A stretch of 7,764 nt of DNA from an uncultured Lysobacter sp. (GCA_946480055.1 CAMLID010000121.1:1-7764); one strand, 5' to 3'; counted from the stretch's first letter, positions 1 to 6,376 are shown. Notes: generated by a model not told the origin, from the sequence alone. Made by a program: numbers and translations.

Positions 1-53
1 GTAGTGGCTTCCGAAGCCATTGGTCGGGGGTTCGAATCCCTCCGGGCGCGCCA
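1..53 (+). tRNA. tRNA-Arg (anticodon CCG), 3' part only
   Basis: This is the 3' portion of a tRNA; the 5' acceptor strand and D arm lie before the window. The anticodon stem GTGGC/GCCAT encloses the seven-base loop TTCCGAA, giving anticodon CCG, which reads the arginine codon CGG. A short variable region follows, then a T arm GGGGG-TTCGAAT-CCCTC with the universal TTCGA, the acceptor strand CGGGCGC, discriminator G and an encoded CCA at 51-53. CGG is a well-used arginine codon in a genome of this GC content. No second copy of the tRNA 3' end occurs elsewhere in the window, so nothing suggests an element integrated here. Confidence 0.93.
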
Positions 54-55
54 TT

Positions 56-75
56 CCCATGCCTACGGGCATGGG
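56..75 (+). terminator. Hairpin just after the tRNA, possible terminator
   Basis: A perfect 8-bp stem CCCATGCC/GGCATGGG closes a TACG loop, a member of the very stable UNCG tetraloop class, starting three bases after the tRNA CCA. There is no T tract behind it, so it may act as a 3' processing or stability structure rather than a true intrinsic terminator. The structure is directly visible; its role is inferred. Confidence 0.5.
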
Positions 76-84
76 AGCCGGCTT

Positions 85-90
85 TATACT
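85..90 (+). promoter_or_regulatory. Possible -10 box TATACT upstream of the cytochrome gene
   Basis: TATACT matches the sigma-70 -10 consensus at five of six positions and sits in an otherwise GC-rich spacer. No convincing -35 hexamer lies 16-18 nt upstream. Transcription from here would start near position 97, immediately before the hairpin at 100-116, and leave a leader of about 70 nt before the cytochrome start. A promoter on the box alone is weakly supported. Confidence 0.3.
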
Positions 91-99
91 GGCGCGCGG

Positions 100-124
100 C
101 CGCACCCTGGGTGCGGTTCTTGTT
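100..124 (+). terminator. Hairpin with T-rich tail before the cytochrome gene
   Basis: CCGCAC (100-105) pairs with GTGCGG (111-116) around a CCTGG loop, followed by TTCTTGTT. It looks like an intrinsic terminator for the tRNA transcript. If the -10 box at 85-90 is used, it would instead form at the very 5' end of the cytochrome mRNA. The sequence does not settle which. Confidence 0.4.
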
Positions 125-168
125 GATGGCTCTGCATGCCCCCGACGGGTATGCGCAATAGGTGGATC

Positions 169-684
169 GTGCGCAATTACGACCTCGAATTCCTGAAGAA
201 ATTCTCGATGGTGATCGGCTTCCTGATGCTGGTCACCCTCGGGCTGATGATCGCCGCGTATTACGTGCACCAGCAGATCCCGCCGGAGATCGATCCGGCC
301 ACGGTCAAGCGCACCGAGCAGCGCATCGCTCCGGTCGGCGCGGTCTATGCCGGCAGCACCGGCGCCTCGGCCCAGGCCGCCGCCAAGGCAGCCGCCGCGG
401 CCAAGGCCGCCTCGCAGGTCGCTTACGGCGGCACCAAGGACGGCGCGGTGATCTTCGACAGCCTCTGCGCGGGCTGCCACAAGTCCGGCGCCGGCGGCGC
501 ACCGACCCTGGACCAGGCCCATTGGGGCCCGCGTCTGGCCAAGGGCAAGGACACCTTGCACAAGCACGCCATCGAAGGCTTCACCGGCACCACCGGCATC
601 ATGCCGCCCAAGGGCGGCAACCCGGCCCTGACCGACGAGCAGGTCTCCGCCACGGTCGACTGGATGCTGTCCAACCTCAAGTAA
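169..684 (+). CDS. Membrane-anchored cytochrome c5 family protein
   Basis: A small monohaem cytochrome c of the c5 type, expected to carry electrons in the periplasm while anchored in the inner membrane. From the GTG start (171 aa) it has a cytoplasmic tip rich in charged residues, one membrane segment at about residues 13-32 (MVIGFLMLVTLGLMIAAYYV), an Ala/Lys-rich linker at about 69-82, and the haem site CAGCH at 100-104. The likely sixth haem ligand is the Met of MPPKGG (about residue 145). I chose the GTG at 169 over the upstream ATGs at 136 and 151 because family members typically begin at the (M)RNYDLEFLKKFS segment and AGGTGG lies just before it at 160-165, although only 3 nt away. A tiny reading frame (126-161) ends inside that ribosome site. 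The gene stands alone, closed by a terminator at 708. The family call is strong; the start is less certain. Confidence 0.9.
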   Translation: MRNYDLEFLKKFSMVIGFLMLVTLGLMIAAYYVHQQIPPEIDPATVKRTEQRIAPVGAVYAGSTGASAQAAAKAAAAAKAASQVAYGGTKDGAVIFDSLCAGCHKSGAGGAPTLDQAHWGPRLAKGKDTLHKHAIEGFTGTTGIMPPKGGNPALTDEQVSATVDWMLSNLK

Positions 685-706
685 GCGCCGCTGCACCGCG
701 CTGCCT

Positions 707-737
707 GCGACGCCGCCTTCGGGCGGCGTCGTCGTTT
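707..737 (+). terminator. Intrinsic terminator after the cytochrome gene
   Basis: A 9-bp stem GACGCCGCC/GGCGGCGTC (709-717 with 722-730) closes a TTCG loop with a C-G closing pair, the most stable tetraloop known. It is followed by GTCGTTT. It starts 23 nt after the cytochrome stop codon and separates that gene from the nuclease gene downstream. Confidence 0.85.
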
Positions 738-802
738 CCGGGGCAGCCAATCCGGATCGGTCCGTTCGGCCGCCTGCAACACGGAAGCCGTCCGATCCGT
801 TC

Positions 803-808
803 GATAAT
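803..808 (+). promoter_or_regulatory. Possible -10 box GATAAT for the nuclease gene
   Basis: GATAAT lies 27 nt upstream of the nuclease start and beyond the upstream terminator, a sensible place for a promoter. A recognisable -35 element at the right spacing is missing, so support is limited to one hexamer and position. Confidence 0.3.
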
Positions 809-835
809 GCGCGACCTCTCCGTGGCGCCTCCGCG

Positions 836-2632
836 ATGCCTGCCTTCCGCCCCCGTTCCGCCGCCCTGCTGTTGCCCTGTCTGCTGCTGTCCGCCTGCGC
901 GAGCCTGCAGCGCGATCCGCTCGCCGACGCCGCAGCCACGACGCCGATCGGCGCGCTGCACGGCCGCGACGCGACCGGCCCGCTGGACGGAACCCGGCTC
1001 ACCATCGAAGGCACGGTGACCGCCGCGCTCACCGGCGAGGACGACCGTTTCGTCGGCTGGTTCGTGCAGGACGCCGGCGACGGCGACGACGCCACCTCCG
1101 ATGCCGTGTTCGTGCGCGCCACGCCGGAGGTGTCGCTGCACGTGGGCGATCGCGTGCGCGTGTTCGGACGCGCGACCCGGCTCGACACCGGCCGCGGCAG
1201 CCGCCTCACCGCGCTGGAACCCGAAGCCGCGCGCGCGCTCGGCGCCGGCCGCGCCGAAACCCTGGTGCTGGACGCGCCGCCCGCGGACTGGTCGCGCTAT
1301 GCCGGCATGCGCATCGGCATCGGCCGGCGCCTGACCCTGGCCGACACCGGCGACATCCTCAAGGAAGGACGCGCCCTGGTCGCCTTCGACGGCCCGCTCT
1401 GGCAGCCCGGCGAACACGCCGCCCCCGGCAGCGAGGCCGCGCGTGCGGTCGCCGCCGACAACGCCCGGCGCCGGCTGTGGCTGGACGACGGCCGCATCGC
1501 CGGCGCACCGGCGCTGGACAGCGGCGTGCTCCCGCCCGGCTACGCCCAGGCCCGCAGCGGCAGCACCCTGGAAGGCGTCGAAGGCGTGCTCGACGCGCGC
1601 GACGGCGCCTGGCGCCTGCAACTGACCGCCACCCCGACCCTGCACCCCGCCGCGCGCGAACCCGCGCCGCAGGCCGGCGACGCCAACGACCTGCGCATCG
1701 CCGCGTTCAATCTGGAAAATCTGTTCAACGGCGACGGCCGCGGCGGCGGCTTCCCGACCCCGCGCGGCGCCCGCGACGCCGCCGAGTACCAACTGCAGCA
1801 GGACAAACTGGTCGTCACGATCCAGAGCCTGAAGCCCGACATCGCCGCGTTGATGGAGCTGGAGAACGACGGCTACGGTGCCGACTCGACCCTGGCGCAG
1901 CTGGTCGAACGCCTCAACCGCGACGGCGGCGACTGGCGCTACGTCGCCACCTGCCACCCCTGTGCCGCCGACGCGCGCGGTCCCGGCGACGATCAGATCC
2001 GGGTCGGCATGATCTACCGCGCCGGCCGGGTCGCGCCGCGCGGCGCCGCCGTCACCCTGCAAGGCGGCCCGTTCGGCGCCGGCAGCCGGGTGCCGCTGGC
2101 CCAGGCCTTCGTCTCGCTGCGCCGCGGCCGCCCCGCCGGCCCGGCGTTCGCGGTCGTGGCCAACCACTTCAAGTCCAAGGGCTGCGGCCAGGCTCAGGGC
2201 GCGGACCGCGACCAGGGCGACGGCGCCGCCTGCTGGAACGCCCTGCGGACCGATTCGGCGCGCCGCCTGGACGCCTGGCTGAAAACCGATCCCACAAAGT
2301 CCGGCAGCGATCTTGCGGTCATCCTCGGCGATCTGAATGCCTACGCCGAAGAAGAGCCGGTCCGCACGCTGAAGGACGCGGGCTGGCGCGACGCTTTCGC
2401 GGTGGCCAAGGTCGCCCGCCCCTACAGCTATGTCTACGGCGGCGAACTCGGCCGCCTCGACCACGCCCTGCTCAGCCCCGGCCTGGCCGCGCGCCTGCGC
2501 GGCGCCGTGGAATGGCATAGCAACGCCGACGAGCCGCTGGCGGCCGGCTACCGCGCCGGCGGCGCCGGGCCCTGGCGCAGCTCCGACCACGACCCGCTGC
2601 TGCTGTCGTTCCGCCTGGTTCAAGCCCGTTGA
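836..2632 (+). CDS. ExeM/NucH-type nuclease lipoprotein (endonuclease/exonuclease/phosphatase fold)
   Basis: A predicted metal-dependent nuclease acting on DNA outside the cytoplasm. The 598-aa product starts with a lipoprotein signal: a hydrophobic stretch and lipobox LSAC with Cys21 as the lipidated residue; Ala at +2 suggests the outer membrane by the E. coli rule. Residues about 39-130 match the OB-fold region found in ExeM/YhcR nucleases (VEG/IEGTVTA, FVQDAGDGDDATSDAVFV, GDRVRVFGR). The catalytic domain spans about 286-595: FNLENLF (Asn292), LMELEN (Glu341), ANHFKSKG (His444), GDLNAY (Asp499, Asn501), LDHALL (Asp542, His543) and SSDHDP (Asp584, His585). Thus all expected active-site residues are present. 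Cys450 and Cys466 bracket the DRDQGDG loop and probably form a disulfide, as may Cys373/Cys376. Secreted ExeM proteins often carry a lamin-tail domain and a GlyGly-CTERM tail; both are absent here. No clear ribosome site precedes the ATG. Confidence 0.9.
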   Translation: MPAFRPRSAALLLPCLLLSACASLQRDPLADAAATTPIGALHGRDATGPLDGTRLTIEGTVTAALTGEDDRFVGWFVQDAGDGDDATSDAVFVRATPEVSLHVGDRVRVFGRATRLDTGRGSRLTALEPEAARALGAGRAETLVLDAPPADWSRYAGMRIGIGRRLTLADTGDILKEGRALVAFDGPLWQPGEHAAPGSEAARAVAADNARRRLWLDDGRIAGAPALDSGVLPPGYAQARSGSTLEGVEGVLDARDGAWRLQLTATPTLHPAAREPAPQAGDANDLRIAAFNLENLFNGDGRGGGFPTPRGARDAAEYQLQQDKLVVTIQSLKPDIAALMELENDGYGADSTLAQLVERLNRDGGDWRYVATCHPCAADARGPGDDQIRVGMIYRAGRVAPRGAAVTLQGGPFGAGSRVPLAQAFVSLRRGRPAGPAFAVVANHFKSKGCGQAQGADRDQGDGAACWNALRTDSARRLDAWLKTDPTKSGSDLAVILGDLNAYAEEEPVRTLKDAGWRDAFAVAKVARPYSYVYGGELGRLDHALLSPGLAARLRGAVEWHSNADEPLAAGYRAGGAGPWRSSDHDPLLLSFRLVQAR

Positions 2633-2689
2633 CCGCAAGCCGGTTGACGGCAGGCCTACTGACCCCCAGGCCCGCTAACAGTCGCTCGG

Positions 2690-2695
2690 TATGAT
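2690..2695 (+). promoter_or_regulatory. -10 box TATGAT placed for a leaderless transcript
   Basis: TATGAT ends only 6 nt before the ATG of the hydrolase gene, so a start at the usual distance would fall on or next to the A of the ATG. No Shine-Dalgarno sequence precedes that ATG, which fits a leaderless mRNA. No good -35 element is seen at standard spacing; the TTGACG at 2644-2649 is far too distant. Confidence 0.5.
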
Positions 2696-2701
2696 GCGCG
2701 T

Positions 2702-3370
2702 ATGACCACTCCTGCCTTCCCCGGCGACGCCTCCACCGCGCTCAGCCTGAGCGGCCCGGCCGGCGCGCTCGAAGCCATCATCGAAGCCGCCGAGGACAGC
2801 CCGCGGCCGCTGGTCGCGATCGTCTGCCACCCGCTCCCGACCGAGGGCGGGACCATGCACAACAAGGTCGTGACCATGACCGCGCGCGCCCTGCGCGAGT
2901 CCGGCGCGGCGACGGTGCGCTTCAACTACCGCGGCGTCGGCCAGTCCGAGGGCGAGTTCGACCATGGCCGCGGCGAAGCCGACGACCTGCGCGCGGTCGC
3001 CGCCTGGGTCCGCGCGACCCGTCCCGACGCGCACCTGTGGCTGGCCGGCTTCAGCTTCGGCGCCTACGTCTCGCTGAAGCTGGCCGACGAACTCAAGCCC
3101 GGCATGCTGATCTCGATCGCGCCGCCGGCCGGGCGCTGGGATTTCGCCGACATCGTCGCCCCCGACTGCCCCTGGCTGGTGATCCAGGGCGAGGCCGACG
3201 AAATCGTCGACCCCAACGCCGTCTACGCCTGGCTCGACAGCCTCAAGCAGCCGCCGGACCTGGTCCGCATGCCCGACACCAGCCATTTCTTCCACCGCCG
3301 CCTGATCGATCTGCGCGGCGCGATCAAGAACGGCATCAAGCCCTACCTGCCTGCGCAAACGCATGAGTGA
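2702..3370 (+). CDS. Alpha/beta hydrolase, COG2945-like
   Basis: A 222-aa cytoplasmic serine hydrolase of unknown substrate; there is no signal peptide or membrane segment. The family is visible from the oxyanion region HPLPTEGGTMHNKV (43-56), the RFNYRGVGQSEG strand and turn (73-84), the nucleophile elbow GFSFG (Ser118), GEADEIVDP with the probable acid Asp166, and the base His195 in DTSHFFH. The triad is therefore complete, and the length is usual for these compact hydrolases that lack a large cap. Its last 8 nt overlap the start of zapE, so the two are very likely cotranscribed and translationally coupled. It probably has its own promoter at 2690. The substrate cannot be told from sequence. 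Confidence 0.88.
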   Translation: MTTPAFPGDASTALSLSGPAGALEAIIEAAEDSPRPLVAIVCHPLPTEGGTMHNKVVTMTARALRESGAATVRFNYRGVGQSEGEFDHGRGEADDLRAVAAWVRATRPDAHLWLAGFSFGAYVSLKLADELKPGMLISIAPPAGRWDFADIVAPDCPWLVIQGEADEIVDPNAVYAWLDSLKQPPDLVRMPDTSHFFHRRLIDLRGAIKNGIKPYLPAQTHE

Positions 3371-4463
3371 ACCGATCGCGGCGGCGCTGCCGTCCGCCGC
3401 CTACGCTGCCGGCGTCGCCCGCGGCGACTGGAACGACGACCCCGCCCAGCACCCCGCGCTGCGCGAACTCGACCGTCTGCACACGACCCTGAGCGAGCCG
3501 CCCAAGCGCGGCCTGTTCGACGGCCTGCTCGGCAAGAAACCGGAAACCCCCAAGGGCCTGTACCTGTGGGGCGGCGTCGGTCGCGGCAAGACGTTTTTGA
3601 TCGACTTGTTCTTCGACGGTCTTCCGATCCACGGCAAGCGCCGCACCCACTTCCACCGCTTCATGCGCGAAGTGCATGCGCAGCTGCGCGCGCATACGGG
3701 CGAGAGCGATCCACTGGCCAAGATCGCGCGCCAGTGGGGTCGCGAACTGCGCGTGCTGGTGCTGGACGAATTCTTCGTCATCGACATCGGCGACGCGATG
3801 CTGCTCGGGCGCCTGCTCGAACGCCTGTTCGCCGAGGGCGTGGCACTGGTCACCACCTCCAACACCGCGCCGCCCAACCTCTACGCCGAAGGCCTGCAGC
3901 GCGATCGCTTCAAGCCCGCGATCGCGCAGATCCAGCAGCATTGCGAAGTGCTGCTGCTCGACAGCGCCCACGACTACCGCCTGCGCGCGCTGACCCGCTC
4001 GCCGGTGTACCGCACGCCGCTGGACGCCGAATCCGACGCCTGGCTGGCCGCGCGCTGGAAGGAACTGTCGATGGCCTGCCCCAAGGAACAGGGCCCGCTG
4101 CACATCGACGGCCGCGACATCCCGGTGCGCGGCCTGGCCGAAGGCCACGCCTGGTTCGACTTCGCCGCGCTGTGCGAAGGCCCGCGCGCGGCCAGCGACT
4201 ACATCGAGATCGCGACCGAGCACCACACCGTGCTGCTGGGCGACATCCCGCTGTTCGACGGCCGCAACGACGACCCCGCGCGCCGCTTCGTCACCCTGAT
4301 CGACGAACTCTACGACCGCCACGTCAACCTGGTCTGCACCGCCGCCGCCGCCCCGACCGGGCTCTACCTGGGCCACAAACTCGGCGGCGCCTTCGAGCGC
4401 ACCGCGTCGCGCCTGATCGAAATGCAGTCGGCGGAATATCTGGCGTTGGAACACCGCGGCTGA
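3363..4463 (+). CDS. zapE: Cell division ATPase ZapE (AFG1-like)
   Basis: ZapE is an AAA-type ATPase of the AFG1/LACE1 family that in E. coli joins the division ring and affects FtsZ bundling. The 366-aa product has the usual length and motif order: a leader with KRGLFDGLLGKK (about 48-59), Walker A GGVGRGKT (70-77), the FHRFM segment (97-101), Walker B VLVLDEF (131-137), TTSNTAPPNLY with the sensor Asn167, the RDRFKPAI segment (180-187), and FERTASRL near the C-terminus carrying possible arginine fingers. The ATG lies inside the end of the hydrolase gene in ATGAGTGA, with no ribosome site of its own. Translation therefore probably depends on ribosomes finishing the upstream gene. There is no signal peptide, as expected for a cytoplasmic, membrane-associated protein. 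Confidence 0.95.
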   Translation: MSEPIAAALPSAAYAAGVARGDWNDDPAQHPALRELDRLHTTLSEPPKRGLFDGLLGKKPETPKGLYLWGGVGRGKTFLIDLFFDGLPIHGKRRTHFHRFMREVHAQLRAHTGESDPLAKIARQWGRELRVLVLDEFFVIDIGDAMLLGRLLERLFAEGVALVTTSNTAPPNLYAEGLQRDRFKPAIAQIQQHCEVLLLDSAHDYRLRALTRSPVYRTPLDAESDAWLAARWKELSMACPKEQGPLHIDGRDIPVRGLAEGHAWFDFAALCEGPRAASDYIEIATEHHTVLLGDIPLFDGRNDDPARRFVTLIDELYDRHVNLVCTAAAAPTGLYLGHKLGGAFERTASRLIEMQSAEYLALEHRG

Positions 4464-4487
4464 CACCCGCTCTTCCATGCCGCACCA

Positions 4488-4536
4488 CCGCCTTGGGGTA
4501 GGAGCGGCGCAAGCCGCGATCGCGTTCGATCACATA
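4488..4536 (+). repeat. REP-like element, copy 1
   Basis: GTAG head at 4498, then the hairpin GCGGC-GCAA-GCCGC (4504-4517) and the tail GATCGCG. About 49 nt, including the CCGCCTTGG lead-in and a TCGATCA tail, are repeated 104 nt downstream with scattered mismatches. Form and GTAG head match the REP sequences known from Xanthomonas, Stenotrophomonas and Pseudomonas, which are mobilised by RAYT transposases encoded elsewhere. Confidence 0.75.
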
Positions 4537-4591
4537 GCTGCGCGATTGATAACCCGCGACCGAACATAGCGGTCCTGATATGGCGGTCCTG

Positions 4592-4640
4592 CCGCTTTGG
4601 GGTAGGAGCGGCGTGAGCCGCGACCGCACTCGATCATGCA
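4592..4640 (+). repeat. REP-like element, copy 2
   Basis: Direct repeat of copy 1: GTAG head at 4602 and hairpin GCGGC-GTGA-GCCGC (4608-4621). The stem is identical to copy 1 while the loop differs at two bases, both loops fitting the GNRA pattern. Confidence 0.75.
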
Positions 4641-4716
4641 GCAACGTCTCCGGCGAACCAGGAGGAATCCTGGCCTCACCGTCCTGCCGGCACACAGACC
4701 GAACCCCGCGGCGACT

Positions 4717-4740
4717 GTGGGAGCGACGTAAGTCGCGATC
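4717..4740 (+). repeat. REP-like element, copy 3 (GTGG variant)
   Basis: GTGGGA head with hairpin GCGAC-GTAA-GTCGC (4723-4736) and tail GATCGA. Compared with copies 1 and 2 the central stem pair is changed on both sides (G-C to A-T), preserving pairing. The loop GTAA again fits GNRA. Confidence 0.7.
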
Positions 4741-4796
4741 GAACCTCCATCGCCGACGTGATCGCGATCGCGACTGCCGTCACTGGGCCCAGCCAC

Positions 4797-4819
4797 ATCG
4801 CGATTCGAATCGCTCCACA
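4797..4819 (-). repeat. REP-like element, copy 4 (inverted)
   Basis: Read on the minus strand this is TGTGGAGCGATTCGAATCGC followed by GAT, matching copy 3 in head, stem position and tail with one base missing in the head. The stem GCGAT/ATCGC is again a paired variant, though the loop TCGA departs from GNRA. It lies inverted to copy 3 across 56 nt, the arrangement found in paired REP units (BIMEs). Confidence 0.6.
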
Positions 4820-4933
4820 GAGAAGCAACACGCGCTGCACATGTAGGTCACGCTTTCACGGCGCACACACCTTCGCGGCAACCACCTCCGTTACCCTGCG
4901 CTTCGACAGGAGCTCAAGCGGTAGGAGGAAGGG

Positions 4934-5044
4934 ATGGCAGGACTCAGCCTGTGGCACTGGATCATCATCCTGGGCCTGGCCGGTTGCCTGGCCCTGGTGG
5001 TGGTCCTGGTGGTCGCCTTGCTGCGCATGCGCCGCGACCACTAG
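4934..5044 (+). CDS. Single-pass membrane microprotein with TatA-like N-terminus
   Basis: A 36-aa product too short for most gene callers. The ATG is preceded by AGGAGG at 4923-4928 with 5 nt spacing, among the best ribosome sites in the window. The protein begins MAGLSLWHWIIILG and continues as an unbroken hydrophobic helix to about residue 30, then ends RMRRDH, so the positive tail probably stays in the cytoplasm with the N-terminus outside. The SLWHWIIIL segment strongly resembles the start of TatA proteins (S-I-W-H/Q-W/L-L-I), the pore-forming part of the twin-arginine transporter. However, the FG hinge, TKK motif and amphipathic helix that define TatA are absent. It could be a small modulator, a TatA-derived remnant or an unrelated membrane peptide. 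A strong hairpin follows 5 nt after the stop. Coding status is likely; function is unknown. Confidence 0.7.
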   Translation: MAGLSLWHWIIILGLAGCLALVVVLVVALLRMRRDH

Positions 5045-5048
5045 CCAC

Positions 5049-5079
5049 GCGCGCACCGATCCGGGGGGCCGGTGCGCGC
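5049..5079. terminator. Hairpin between convergent genes, probable bidirectional terminator
   Basis: A perfect 10-bp GC-rich stem GCGCGCACCG/CGGTGCGCGC encloses an 11-nt loop. It occupies most of the 43-nt gap between the microprotein stop and the metalloprotease stop, which read toward each other. There is no T tract on either side, but the position fits termination from both directions. Confidence 0.65.
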
Positions 5080-5087
5080 AACGCGAT

Positions 5088-6368
5088 TCAATCGTTGACC
5101 TGCGCCTGCAGGCAGTTGTGGTCGATCAGGGTTTCGAAAGCGCCGGCTGCGGTGAAGCGGCCGCTGTTGTTGCCCCAGTAGTCGCGCACGTTGACGCCGT
5201 CGGCACCGTCTTCGCCGTCCTCCCGGTTGTCGCTGCCGTCGTCGAACTGGCGCCAGCCGGTGACGATGTCGGTGCTGGCGTAGGCCAGACGATCGTCGTC
5301 GCCGCTGGCCGCGCCGCTGCCGCCCTCGTTGTTCCAGTCGTCCAGGTCCCAGAACGCCTTGCCGGTCTGGATCTCGTTGTGGGCGTTGTCCGAACAGGTG
5401 GCGAAGCCCAGGGTCGCAGTCTCGAAGTTGCGGCCCCAGCCGAACGGCACGGTCGCGCTGTTGTTCGGCTCGTACCAGCTCACCAGGGCGACGTAGTTGC
5501 CCCAACCCTCGGTGGTCGCGCAGGACTCGTGTTCCAGCGAATCCAGGCTGTGGCCGTCGCCGCCGCGGCTGCAATCGTCGCGCAGCCAATCCTGGTCGAA
5601 CTCCTGCATCTGGATCACGTGGCCGAGCTCGTGGGTCACGTTGGAACCGTTGGCGCCGCGGGTGCGGGTGATCTTGATCAGGTCGCGGTCCGGCGCGCAG
5701 CTGGTCGGGCAATCGGTCTGACCCGGGTATTGCAGCCGCACGCTGGTGTCCATGATCTCGCCCAAGGCCTGCAGGGTGTGCTGGGCCGAGTCCAGGGCCA
5801 TGATGCGCAGACCGCGATCGGAGGCGATGTCGTTGGTCGGCACCAGCGTGCCGGAGCCGAACACGCTGCAGGTGGTGTTGGCCTTGCAGTTCATCGACAC
5901 GTAGCGTTCCGGATCGCCGGACTGGCCGTTGCGCCACGAGGTCACGCTGGCGGCGCTGTTGTCGGTGTTCACGCCGCGCACTTCGACGTAGTGGCTGTAG
6001 CCGGTGCGGTTGACCTTGTTGATGTAGCGCAGGTACAGGTCGGGATTGTCCTCGCCCTTGTCGTAGTCGGAGTTCTCCCACTCGAAGGCGACGCACTGGC
6101 TGCCGCCGCCGCCGATGTACCAGGTGCCGATGTATTCGTCGTCGCCTTCCCAGTCCTTGTCCCAGACTTCGATCTGGTGGCCGACCATGTCGACGTAGCC
6201 GCCGGAATTGCAACCGCGGCGCGCGCCGGCTTCGGAGGTGTCGGCGCACTGCACGCGCTCGTCGCGCAGCTGCAGGCGGAAGCAGACGTTGCGTTCGGCC
6301 GCGGCCGCGACTTGCGCGGCCAGCAGCAGGGCCGCCGTGGCGGCGAGTTGGATGATGCGGATGTTCAT
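5088..6368 (-). CDS. Secreted zinc metalloprotease with transthyretin-like N-terminal region
   Basis: A predicted exported endopeptidase of 426 aa, family not identified. Residues 1-24 form a Sec signal peptide ending AQVAAAA. Residues about 27-125 (QIEVWDKDWEGDDEYIGTWY, then NPDLYLRYINK) recall the beta-sandwich of transthyretin-like or C2-like domains; this is a resemblance only. The catalytic part has HELGH at 246-250 (His246 and His250 as zinc ligands, Glu247 as base) and TTEGWGNY, where Glu287 is the likely third ligand, making it a gluzincin. AFWDLDDW (338-345) matches the helix often seen after the EGW motif in such enzymes. Twelve cysteines suggest up to six disulfides; Cys266 and Cys283 bracket the segment before Glu287. 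No separate propeptide is obvious. The start is fixed by AGGAGG (6377-6382 on the complement) 8 nt upstream. It follows the partner gene with 12 nt between stop and start. Confidence 0.85.
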   Translation of the reverse strand: MNIRIIQLAATAALLLAAQVAAAAERNVCFRLQLRDERVQCADTSEAGARRGCNSGGYVDMVGHQIEVWDKDWEGDDEYIGTWYIGGGGSQCVAFEWENSDYDKGEDNPDLYLRYINKVNRTGYSHYVEVRGVNTDNSAASVTSWRNGQSGDPERYVSMNCKANTTCSVFGSGTLVPTNDIASDRGLRIMALDSAQHTLQALGEIMDTSVRLQYPGQTDCPTSCAPDRDLIKITRTRGANGSNVTHELGHVIQMQEFDQDWLRDDCSRGGDGHSLDSLEHESCATTEGWGNYVALVSWYEPNNSATVPFGWGRNFETATLGFATCSDNAHNEIQTGKAFWDLDDWNNEGGSGAASGDDDRLAYASTDIVTGWRQFDDGSDNREDGEDGADGVNVRDYWGNNSGRFTAAGAFETLIDHNCLQAQVND

Positions 6369-6376
6369 GGCGGGTG

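Larger units (their letters stand above)
4464..4920. other. Gene-poor spacer carrying a REP-like repeat cluster
   Basis: About 460 nt between zapE and the microprotein gene contain no coding region I can support. They hold four REP-like hairpins (listed separately), a further hairpin CCAGGA-GGAA-TCCTGG at 4658-4673, and a short direct repeat GCGGTCCTG near 4569 and 4583. The stretch at 4759-4775 on the minus strand resembles the tail of a REP unit and may be a decayed copy. No clear terminator with a T tract follows zapE; the first REP hairpin may serve as its 3' end. Confidence 0.7.

Noticed and set aside
1..53. tRNA as integration site of a genomic island
   Set aside because: No repeat of the tRNA 3' end and no integrase appear in the window; the genes downstream are core type.
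677..2638. 653-codon open frame on the minus strand opposite the nuclease gene
   Set aside because: It is antisense to a gene with a full set of nuclease motifs; its product is low-complexity Ala/Gly/Val/Arg-rich, as expected from the complement of GC-rich codons.
3336..4478. 380-codon minus-strand frame opposite zapE
   Set aside because: Shadow of zapE: no recognisable motif, biased Gln/Ala/Val composition, and it covers exactly the conserved gene.
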